From the NCBI GenBank assembly GCA_007096045.1, contig SFAU01000050.1:1-40137 (forward strand): a stretch of DNA of 40,137 nucleotides, read 5' to 3'. A model generated the notes under the pieces. The model was not told the origin of the DNA. It did not search any database and saw only the letters and a program-made list of their open reading frames with translations. Source of the DNA: Microcystis novacekii Mn_MB_F_20050700_S1. GTDB taxonomy: Bacteria; Cyanobacteriota; Cyanobacteriia; Cyanobacteriales; Microcystaceae. Both the position numbers and the translations under genes were made by a program. Shown piece by piece: positions 33,426 to 40,137 of this stretch. Within the stretch, counting starts at the first letter, position 1; each line of letters opens with the position of its first letter.

Positions 33426-34643
33426 TCACTGATGACTGAAAACCGAGACAGTTTTCTGAGGACTTTTTTTACTGGTGGGAACCGGATCGGGGTCATTTTC
33501 TTCCCTAGCCACCCGGATTAAGAGGGCGGCTAAAAAGAGACTGGCTAAACTGGAACTGCCGCCATAACTAAAGAGAGGGAAAGGTAAGCCAGTAGTGGGT
33601 AAAGAACCGGTGGCTACACCCATATTTAACAGAGATTGACCGATTAAAATTACCATCGCCCCGATCGCCACTAATTTTTTGATGCGATGACGACATTTAA
33701 CCGCCACAATCAGGGCGAGAGTAGCGTAGAGAAATAGCATGATTAACAGTAAAATACCGCCAATAAAACCAAATTCCTCGCCAAAGACAGCGAAAATAAA
33801 ATCCGTATCCGGGAAGGGTAGATAAAATAATTTTTGTTGGGATAAACCGTAACCGCTGCCAGTGGTTCCGCCAGAACCGATCGCCAGTAAACTCTGCACT
33901 AATTGATAACCATCACCCCGGGGATCCTGCCAGGGGTCTAAGAAAGATAAAATCCGTTTTCTCTGGTATTCGCGGAAAGTAACACTAACCATGGCCATAG
34001 TTACACCCAGTAAAGCGGTGCTGGTCATGTAGGATAAAGGCAGACCAGAGGCAAGAGCGATCAGCCAGAGAGTTATACCACACAGAGCAGTGGTACTCAA
34101 GTTAGGTTGTAAGAGAATGCCGGCTAGAATTAGTCCAAAAATAGCGATCCAAGTTAACCGTTGATTAATATTTAAACGCGGCCAACCACCGAAAACCGCC
34201 GCCCCTTGCAGGACGAGAAACGGTTTCATCAATTCCGACGGTTGCAAGAGAATCGGCCCGATTTTAATCCAACGGGTGGCACCATTGATATTAGCTCCCA
34301 AACCGGGGATGAGAGTGATCAAAATTAATGCTAAAACTAATAAAATCATCCAGGGTGCGATTTTGAGGAGATTCTCGATCGGCAATCGCACCAGGAAATT
34401 AAAGCCAATTAAGCCAATCCAAAGCCAGATTAATTGGCGGATAAAATAGTATAGTCCGTTATCAAAGCGACTGTCAGCCAGAGCGTAGGAAGCAGAAAAA
34501 AGCACCACTAACCCGACTAACAGCCACAAAAAAGTCATCCAGCGCAATAATCGCGCTTCGGCTGACCAGTTTTTCACATCGGGGTCAAAAATAGGAATAA
34601 TATATTGCCACACGGAGATTTTTCGAGAAGAATTATCTTGCAC
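33426..34643 (-). CDS. ftsW: FtsW, septal peptidoglycan polymerase
   Basis: 405 aa, SEDS family with about ten membrane helices. FtsW makes septal glycan strands from lipid II together with a class b PBP. A cytoplasmic N-terminal arm (about 1-30) is followed by the helices; visible family marks are GANINGATRWIKIGPILLQP (SEDS loop with PSE), FREYQRKRILSFLDPW, DGYQLVQSLLAIGSGG, FIFAVFGEEFGF (catalytic-loop region) and PLFSYGGSSSLASL near the C terminus. It lies 41 bp downstream of iaaA on the same strand, probably cotranscribed. It is the inner gene of the cassette flanked by long inverted repeats. Confidence 0.93.
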   Translation of the reverse strand: MQDNSSRKISVWQYIIPIFDPDVKNWSAEARLLRWMTFLWLLVGLVVLFSASYALADSRFDNGLYYFIRQLIWLWIGLIGFNFLVRLPIENLLKIAPWMILLVLALILITLIPGLGANINGATRWIKIGPILLQPSELMKPFLVLQGAAVFGGWPRLNINQRLTWIAIFGLILAGILLQPNLSTTALCGITLWLIALASGLPLSYMTSTALLGVTMAMVSVTFREYQRKRILSFLDPWQDPRGDGYQLVQSLLAIGSGGTTGSGYGLSQQKLFYLPFPDTDFIFAVFGEEFGFIGGILLLIMLFLYATLALIVAVKCRHRIKKLVAIGAMVILIGQSLLNMGVATGSLPTTGLPFPLFSYGGSSSLASLFLAALLIRVAREENDPDPVPTSKKSPQKTVSVFSHQ

Positions 34644-34684
34644 AGATTAACCGAGAAGACTAGGCTCGATCGCAGTTTGTTCCA

Positions 34685-35629
34685 CTATCTGGCAGCCAGA
34701 TGACCGGTTAAACCGACATTTTCACCGTGCCATTCTAGGGTATCACCGATCGTCTGACCGTCGTGATAGGCAGCCAAGAGAATTTCCGCCGTTTTCCCCC
34801 AAACAATATTACCCTGACGATCAAGGGAAATCATGCCCAGATCCCGACCATTAGTTTGGGATTCGTGCATGGACTTCTCCACGGCAGCGGCCAGGGAAAA
34901 ACCATCGGTGACGCGAATGACCACCTTAGCCGCTAAACACTCATCGATAATATCTTCCCCTACCCCCGTACAACTTACTCCGGCCTCTGGATTCGCATAA
35001 TTGCCAGCCGGCATCGCACTGTCACTAACGCGACCGATTCTTTCTAATCCCTTACCCCCGGTAGAAGTTCCAGCGGCGATGTCTCCTTGCTGATCAAGGG
35101 CCACCACTCCGATGGTTCCCCGTTGTGCTGAGGAGTCGGCGAATAAACGGGCCATTTTGCGATTAAAGTTCGTCTTTCTTTCCTCCATCCATTCTTGAAT
35201 CCGATAATCGGTTAGGGGATCATAGAGGGGAATTTGTAATTCTCTGGCCAGATCGGCAGCCCCAATTTCCGAGAGAATGCGATCCTCTTGACTTTGGAGA
35301 AATTGGGCTAGGCTAATGGGATTCTGTACCCGCGAGACGTTAATGACACCGCTTAAACGCTGGTGACGACCATCCATCAAGGCTGCACTCATTCGCACCT
35401 GACCGTCCGATTGCACCACCGAACCGGTCCCGGCATTAAATCGCGGTTCATCCTCCAGTAACATACATCCTTTTGTCACCGCTTCCACAGCACTAGCACC
35501 ATTGTCAAGGAGGTTGTAAATATTCTTAACAATCCCCTGGAGAGAATCGCGCACTGATTCTAAACCACCCTTGTCCTCCAGGGAACTCGCTCCCCCATGA
35601 ATAATTAACTTCGGATTTACTCTGGTCAT
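34685..35629 (-). CDS. iaaA: Isoaspartyl peptidase / L-asparaginase (plant type, Ntn hydrolase)
   Basis: 314 aa. It hydrolyses isoaspartyl dipeptides and asparagine, recycling damaged protein ends and possibly cyanophycin-derived dipeptides. The precursor is self-cleaved before Thr in RGTIGVVALDQQG (residue about 177), giving alpha and beta subunits; GTSTGGKG and RVSDSAMPAGNYA with the substrate-binding Arg and Asp follow, and CTGVGEDII is present. The N terminus PKLIIHGGASS is typical. It precedes ftsW by 41 bp on the same strand. The ATG at 35629 fits the family; no strong Shine-Dalgarno was seen. Confidence 0.93.
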   Translation of the reverse strand: MTRVNPKLIIHGGASSLEDKGGLESVRDSLQGIVKNIYNLLDNGASAVEAVTKGCMLLEDEPRFNAGTGSVVQSDGQVRMSAALMDGRHQRLSGVINVSRVQNPISLAQFLQSQEDRILSEIGAADLARELQIPLYDPLTDYRIQEWMEERKTNFNRKMARLFADSSAQRGTIGVVALDQQGDIAAGTSTGGKGLERIGRVSDSAMPAGNYANPEAGVSCTGVGEDIIDECLAAKVVIRVTDGFSLAAAVEKSMHESQTNGRDLGMISLDRQGNIVWGKTAEILLAAYHDGQTIGDTLEWHGENVGLTGHLAAR

Positions 35630-35702
35630 TATTGTCCCAACATCACATTACCGATCGGATCTAAACTATCACGTTTAAGCTGTCCGCACATCTAAATTAG
35701 TC

Positions 35703-35826
35703 TATGGGGAAGTGGGGAACTGGGGTGTGGGGTGTAGGGTGTGGGGTGTGGGGTGATGGGGAAGTGGAGAAGTGGGGAAGTGGAGAAGTGGGGAAGTGGG
35801 GAAGTGGGGAAGTGGGGAAGTGGGGA
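35703..35826. repeat. GGGGAAGT/GGGGTGT octamer array upstream of iaaA
   Basis: About 120 bp of tandem GGGGAAGT, GGAGAAGT and GGGGTGT-like units. Its end is shared with the inner part of the right inverted-repeat arm. Confidence 0.85.
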
Positions 35827-36308
35827 AATTGAACTAAAACCCCAAAACCCCAACACCCCAACACCTAAAACCTGTCTCCTGTCTCCTGTCTCCTGATAAC
35901 TGTCTCCTGTCTCCTGATAACTGATAACTGACTTCTAACCCAATGGTAGATGTTGGATTTTTGCAGGAGTCCTATTTTTCGATAAAGATAAGCAAAAATT
36001 ATTGATTGACTCCACAAGCTTGAGAATATTTAAATTAACATTCCGCAATATTTACAAATTCTTAAAAATTAATTGAGAAAGATTTTTATTTAACAACGAT
36101 GTGATCATGGTAACAGCGATTTGATAGAATTTCATAATCGGTCATGCTGTGCTTTTTTGGGCAGCAACGGTTGAAACCCTTGCCACATCTACAGGGTAAT
36201 CCTCATTAAGACGGGGGAATTAGTCAATTTCACCCACAACGATGATCTTTTTTTTGTGTAGTTTTATTGCAAAAAAAAAGTTTTTTTGACAAAAACCACA
36301 AAGTATGA
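35806..36308 (-). repeat. Right arm of long inverted repeat flanking iaaA-ftsW
   Basis: Reverse complement of 32946-33405 by eye, with scattered substitutions. It carries extra TCTCCTG and AACTGAT units (about 35876-35930), which make this arm about 40 bp longer. The outer end is TCATACTTTG read on the minus strand (36308 inward). No ORF or known RNA was recognised. Confidence 0.85.
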
Positions 36309-36342
36309 TAGTAACCCAATGGATTTCTGGCTGCGAGTAGTT

Positions 36343-36442
36343 ATACTAAATCCAGTTATTAAAGACTGATTATCTATTCCTCCTTTTGCCTCTTGCCTCT
36401 TGCCTATCCTGATAAGTAGCCTATACTCAACGGATTTAGTAT
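36343..36442. mobile_element. Possible 100-bp mini-element with 11-bp inverted ends
   Basis: ATACTAAATCC (36343-36353) and GGATTTAGTAT (36432-36442) are perfect inverted repeats. The interior is unlike the flanks and codes for nothing. A very small MITE is possible; no target duplication beyond TA-like bases was confirmed. Confidence 0.4.
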
Positions 36443-36549
36443 TATTGCAGAGTGGGGAGAAGGGAGCGCCGGAGTTGGGGAGAAAAAAGCGTTCGACAAA
36501 AGCGATCGCCGAAGGTTGACGGCTGATGGCTAAAAAGCTGATGGCTAAC

Positions 36550-36578
36550 TTGACAAAAATTGCCTCGGTTTCTATAAT
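36550..36578 (+). promoter_or_regulatory. Perfect-consensus sigma-70 promoter
   Basis: TTGACA (36550-36555), 17-nt spacer, TATAAT (36573-36578): an exact match in both boxes and spacing. The nearest gene on this strand starts at 36850, so it gives either a leader of about 265 nt for the DUF1830 gene or a separate small RNA. A second TTGACA at 36659-36664 with a weak -10 lies between them. No terminator-like hairpin with U-run was seen before 36850. Confidence 0.65.
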
Positions 36579-36849
36579 CCTGAAGCCGTCAATAAAATTC
36601 AGCGATCAATAGCTGGGCAAAAAATCAAGAAAAACGGCAAAAAAACGCAGTTCCCCCCTTGACAAATAGCCAAAACTAGGCATTAGTTAAATTTAATTAT
36701 TTTTTAATAAAAACCGCCTTCTATCACCAGAAAAAGCGATCAGTAGATTTTTATCAAAGTATTGTAATCATCTTTACAGCTATCGGGGATCAAAGGATGT
36801 TACGGTGAAGAAGCGATGACAAACCCACTTTAAGATCACCCCAATTGCT

Positions 36850-37230
36850 ATGGCACAGATTCTCGATCCCCTCCCCAACGGCAAGAAAAATAGTATTCTT
36901 TGTTGCTATGTGAATGCGACCAGTCATATTCAAATTGTTCGCATCACCAATATTCCTAGCTGGTATTTTGAAAGGGTGGTTTTCCCCGGGCAGCGTTTAG
37001 TATTTGAGGCCCTATCGGAAGCTTTCTTAGAGATTCATACGGGTATGATGGCCAGCGCCATCCTTTCCGATAACATCCCCTGTGAGCGCCTTTATATCAG
37101 CGACGGGGATGACGATGACTCCGAAGGTCAACTAGACAGGGAAAGATTTTATCCCCATCCCTTAGAGGAAAGTCAAGGGGCGAAAATTGACAACACCGTA
37201 CCCTTCGGTTTAACTTTAGCTTCCGCCTAG
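36850..37230 (+). CDS. DUF1830 domain protein
   Basis: 126 aa. DUF1830 is a small family of cyanobacteria with unknown function. The domain covers residues about 15-85: ILCCYVNATSHIQIVRI, NIPSWYFERVVFPGQRLVFE, AFLEIHTGMMASAILSD, IPCERLYI. The tail is acidic (DGDDDDSEG) and variable. It is preceded by a long leader and a consensus promoter, suggesting strong transcription. No Shine-Dalgarno is evident before ATG 36850. It converges with the ClC gene with an 8-bp gap. Confidence 0.88.
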   Translation: MAQILDPLPNGKKNSILCCYVNATSHIQIVRITNIPSWYFERVVFPGQRLVFEALSEAFLEIHTGMMASAILSDNIPCERLYISDGDDDDSEGQLDRERFYPHPLEESQGAKIDNTVPFGLTLASA

Positions 37231-37238
37231 CTAATAAC

Positions 37239-39872
37239 CTAATCTGATAATTCCCCTCGCACGAGAATCACAGTGCAATTAACGGCACGGGCAATCGTCG
37301 AGGGGATATTGCCATTTAAGAACTGATTGAGCAAACTTTCCCTAGATGCACCCAAAAGCACCAAAGAACAATCCTCTGATTCTACCAGATGAATGACCGC
37401 CTCGGCCGGAGAGGCCGAACGAATCGGTAAAGACACAATCGGCTGTGCGATCGCTTTCTGTAAAGATGCTTGTAAAACTTCCAAAGTGGACAGAGCCGGC
37501 AGTAACTCCGTCGGGGAATAGATTTTACATAACCAAACTTTGGGATGATCCGAGGACTCGGATAAAGAGAGCAAACTAGGCAATAATGCTAAAGCGCGTT
37601 GGACATTGGGACCGCCGGCCGTGGGAATCAGCCACATCCTTTCACGATCTTGATCGTTGGGAAAACAATCCTTTGTCCCCAATTTTACCAAGATGGTTTC
37701 ACAGGGAGCTTGAGCGATCAAAGTATCGACTAAAAACCCAAAAATCTCCCCAGTAGTCGATTTTTCCCCCGTCCAACCCATAATTAATAAATTACTGTGT
37801 CGTTCGCGAATCGTGGCCAAAATCCCGTCGGCAATATCCTGAGCAACAGAAATTTGCGTATGAACAGAGATATTCTGCTGTCGGGCTAATCTTTCCAGAC
37901 GATGAAGTAATTTCCGTCCTTCCCGCGTATCTACCCTGACTTCCGCAGGAGAACTAAGACGAGGCACAGTAATCACATAGAGACAATCTATCTCATAATT
38001 GCGCTGACAGGCGACAGCAGCAGCAATTTTAAACAAAGCGGTAGCGGTGTCGGGATTGGCAATAGGTAACAAAATCCTTCCCGTTCCCACGGCCGGGGAA
38101 CGAGTTTGATAAACCACATAGGAAGGGGTACTGGGTTGGGGCAGTTGACAAACCCCCCCCAATTGATCAGCTTCCACCCGGATAATATCAGTGCGGGTGA
38201 TGATCCCCACCAGTTTTTGACCATCGGTAACGGGTAAACGGGAAAGCTGATAGCGATTTAACAGAAACAAAACATCGCTTAAGGCTGCCTGGGGGGCCAC
38301 AGTAATCGGATTGGGAGTCATGATCTCCCGCAGGACGGTTTGACTGTTTTTTGAGCGCCATTTATCCAGATCACTTTGGGTAAAAATCCCCAATAGTCGC
38401 CCCTGTTCCACCACGGGAAAACCGCGATGATGGGAACGGGACATAATTTTCACCACTTCCCCCAGGGGTAAATCCGCCGGCAGAATTTCCACCTGGGATT
38501 GCATCACATCCATAGCCGACAGATGGGCCAGCACATCATTAGCAGGGGTTTCCTCGTTGAGAATAATGCCACTAGCGGAAAGTAAATGCTGATAGAGGGA
38601 ACCGGGTAGAATGCTTTCGGCAGTGATATAAGAAACGGCACAGGTCAACATCAGGGGCAGCACAATATTAAAATTGCGATGCAGTTCAAAGACAATCACG
38701 ATCGCCGTTACCGGAACCCTGACCACCCCCGTAAAAAAAGCCCCCATACCGGCTAAAGTATAACTAGGTTCGCTGCCGAAACCCATCATTTTCGTCTCGA
38801 TTCCCCCCACCAGAAACCCCAAACAGGATCCCAACACCAAAGCGGGGGCGAGGAGTCCTCCAGGAGCGCCAGAACTATAGGAGATCATCGTCAGGAAAAA
38901 ATAGACCACAAAAGCGAGGGCGGTATTCTGCCAACTTAATTCCCCTGCCAGCAAAAATTCCCGTAAACCCGTATTATCTCGAAAAAAGTCGGGTAAAAAA
39001 GCCACTACCGTTCCCGATAAGCAACTGACCAGACCGATGCGCCAAGCTAAAGATAACCGCCAACGCCGCTGCAGCTGGCTACAAAAAAGAATGCCTTGAT
39101 TGAATAAAGCCCCCAATAAGCCCGCTAAAACCCCCAAAAGGCAATAAATGGGTATTTCTTGGGCAGAGAAGCTAATATTGGCATATTCAGTGATAATCGA
39201 GGGGGTATTCTGCAGCATCATCGAAACCACAGCCCCGGTAAAGGAAGCCACGATCGCCGTTTCTAGGGTCATACTGGAAACATCCCGCATTAATTCCTCG
39301 ATCACAAAGAGGACCCCAGCGATGGGAGTGGTAAAACCGGCCGCTAACCCGGCAGCTGCCCCGGCTGCGATCATCTGACGACGGTGATCGGGACTGGTGG
39401 GCAGCCAGACGCTTAATTGGGCCGCTAGGGCTGCCCCGATGTGTACCGTGGGGGCCCGACGACCAAGGGTTAAACCACCGCCAAGGATCAGGATCGCCCC
39501 GATCATTTTTACTAGGGCGACGCGCCAAGACAGGGGCAAAGGATATTTAGCTAAGGCCGCTTTTACTTGGGGAATACCACCCCCAGCGGCCGCGGGGGAG
39601 AAGTGTTCGACAATCCAACCGGCGCTGTAACCAAGCAGAAAACCGCCGAGGGGCAAAACTAGGAGAGGAGAGGAATTGGCCACTAGATGCACCCGCCAAC
39701 CACCTAACCAACCGATACCCAATTTCAGGATAATAGCGGCAAGGGAGGAGAGAATTCCGATTAAACAGGCGACCAGTAAAGCATAACGACTATCGATCGC
39801 GCTACGTCCGAAGTGTTGGGATTTGAACCACTGACGGAGGTTTTGGTGACGGGCAAAAAGTCCCATAATCAT
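37239..39872 (-). CDS. ClC chloride channel/transporter fused to CBS pair and two Usp domains
   Basis: 877 aa. The ClC membrane domain is at residues about 25-435: GGGIPQVKAAL (variant of GSGIP), GLTLGRRAPTVHIGAA (variant of GREGP), GAPGGLLAPALVLG (third filter segment). Two CBS domains follow (about 452-570: MDVMQSQVEILPADLP; REIMTPNPITVAP), then two universal stress protein domains (about 595-735 with RILLPIANPDTATALF and MGWTGEKS; about 745-877 with VLLGASRESLLNQFLNG). ClC-CBS-Usp fusions are known in cyanobacteria. The gating glutamate is replaced by Arg in the second motif, so channel-like rather than Cl-/H+ exchange behaviour is possible. Either ATG at 39872 or 39866 could be the start; neither has a good Shine-Dalgarno. 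An IS605-type element lies just upstream. Confidence 0.93.
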   Translation of the reverse strand: MIMGLFARHQNLRQWFKSQHFGRSAIDSRYALLVACLIGILSSLAAIILKLGIGWLGGWRVHLVANSSPLLVLPLGGFLLGYSAGWIVEHFSPAAAGGGIPQVKAALAKYPLPLSWRVALVKMIGAILILGGGLTLGRRAPTVHIGAALAAQLSVWLPTSPDHRRQMIAAGAAAGLAAGFTTPIAGVLFVIEELMRDVSSMTLETAIVASFTGAVVSMMLQNTPSIITEYANISFSAQEIPIYCLLGVLAGLLGALFNQGILFCSQLQRRWRLSLAWRIGLVSCLSGTVVAFLPDFFRDNTGLREFLLAGELSWQNTALAFVVYFFLTMISYSSGAPGGLLAPALVLGSCLGFLVGGIETKMMGFGSEPSYTLAGMGAFFTGVVRVPVTAIVIVFELHRNFNIVLPLMLTCAVSYITAESILPGSLYQHLLSASGIILNEETPANDVLAHLSAMDVMQSQVEILPADLPLGEVVKIMSRSHHRGFPVVEQGRLLGIFTQSDLDKWRSKNSQTVLREIMTPNPITVAPQAALSDVLFLLNRYQLSRLPVTDGQKLVGIITRTDIIRVEADQLGGVCQLPQPSTPSYVVYQTRSPAVGTGRILLPIANPDTATALFKIAAAVACQRNYEIDCLYVITVPRLSSPAEVRVDTREGRKLLHRLERLARQQNISVHTQISVAQDIADGILATIRERHSNLLIMGWTGEKSTTGEIFGFLVDTLIAQAPCETILVKLGTKDCFPNDQDRERMWLIPTAGGPNVQRALALLPSLLSLSESSDHPKVWLCKIYSPTELLPALSTLEVLQASLQKAIAQPIVSLPIRSASPAEAVIHLVESEDCSLVLLGASRESLLNQFLNGNIPSTIARAVNCTVILVRGELSD

Positions 39873-39954
39873 CAGGGAGAATCAAGGCAATGGCGGATCG
39901 AGGATTTATTTCGGGTTCTGATTCCTCGTCATCGAAAATTTTGGGTCTGAAACC

Positions 39955-39971
39955 CCGTCGTTCTACGACGG
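39955..39971 (+). repeat. Hairpin, probable left-end structure of the IS605-type element
   Basis: CCGTCG, loop TTCTA, CGACGG, 53 bp before the tnpB start. IS200/IS605 elements carry subterminal hairpins instead of inverted repeats. The exact left boundary of the element is not defined. Confidence 0.5.
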
Positions 39972-40023
39972 CTTTACCGTTAAATACTAGCGCATTTACC
40001 AAATATATGCTAAAATGTGAGAC

Positions 40024-40137
40024 ATGGAAAAAGCCTACTCGTTTCGATTTTACCCCACACCCGAACAAGAGTCGCTATTGCGGCGCACTTTGGGCTGTGT
40101 AAGATTAGTTGACAATAAAGCTCTCCATCTCAGAACA
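40024..40137 (+). CDS. tnpB: TnpB (IS605 OrfB) N-terminal part, cut by the window edge
   Basis: 38 codons from ATG 40024 to the last base, no stop. The peptide MEKAYSFRFYPTPEQESLL is followed by RRTLGCVRLVDNKALHLR, which is the classic N-terminal helix-turn-helix of IS200/IS605-family TnpB, an RNA-guided nuclease that helps the transposon persist. The usual Tyr in LVYNKAL is Asp here. No tnpA lies upstream, so this may be a tnpB-only element. Intactness cannot be judged. Confidence 0.85.
   Translation, partial: MEKAYSFRFYPTPEQESLLRRTLGCVRLVDNKALHLRT

Overview
The window looks like chromosomal DNA of a unicellular bloom-forming cyanobacterium, most probably Microcystis or a close relative. 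This is inferred from frequent GCGATCGC (HIP1) sites, cyanobacterial core genes (lrtA-type hibernation factor, ctpA, Calvin-cycle type class II aldolase, DUF1830, DUF29, Uma2 nucleases) and intergenic spaces packed with short tandem repeats of two kinds (TTATCAG-like heptamers and GGGGAAGT-like octamers). No tRNA, rRNA or CRISPR array was recognised.

Layout. 1-2.9 kb is decayed DNA: an ORF tail entering from the left edge, two overlapping small ORFs (the second cysteine-rich), a wrecked ISL3-type transposase and a kilobase without a supportable gene. 2.9-6.7 kb is housekeeping: lrtA/hpf with a structured leader, a small heat-shock protein, a Sua5/YciO-type protein whose 5' end overlaps the 5' end of divergent larC, and a DUF29 gene with a truncated MITE against its start codon. 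7.0-24.9 kb is one co-directional block on the + strand: very large proteins of unknown function (1332 aa; 805 aa LamG/fibre-like; 417 aa ComEC-like metallo-beta-lactamase; 1446 aa DUF6603; 624 aa). It is interrupted at 13.5-17.4 kb by small toxin-antitoxin-like and nuclease-like genes (DUF4258/DUF2283, PD-(D/E)XK, two Uma2, NTase/HEPN and a decayed second NTase/HEPN). 25.0-29.1 kb is core: rpsD, a bifunctional-nuclease family gene, a ferredoxin-like aldo/keto reductase and fba. At 29.25-29.54 kb lies a complete 290-bp MITE with inverted ends and an imperfect 8-bp target duplication. 29.7-32.8 kb holds ctpA and an amino-acid ABC transporter binding lipoprotein. 33.4-35.6 kb holds iaaA-ftsW, flanked by roughly 0.46-0.5 kb inverted repeats. 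36.5-40.1 kb has a perfect-consensus promoter, a DUF1830 gene, a ClC/CBS/Usp fusion and the start of an IS605-type tnpB running off the right edge.

The best candidate for an undescribed system is the 7.0-24.9 kb block. Spacing and ribosome binding sites suggest two operonic halves (1332 aa + LamG; MBL + DUF6603 + 624 aa). None of the five large proteins has a visible signal peptide, transmembrane helix or recognised enzymatic domain, apart from the MBL fold. The LamG protein carries motifs seen in phage tail-fibre-like proteins, so a surface or particle-like assembly is conceivable, but that is inference. The small genes between the halves look like later insertions, because each sits behind a repeated HIP1-containing leader and one NTase/HEPN pair has been duplicated and has decayed.
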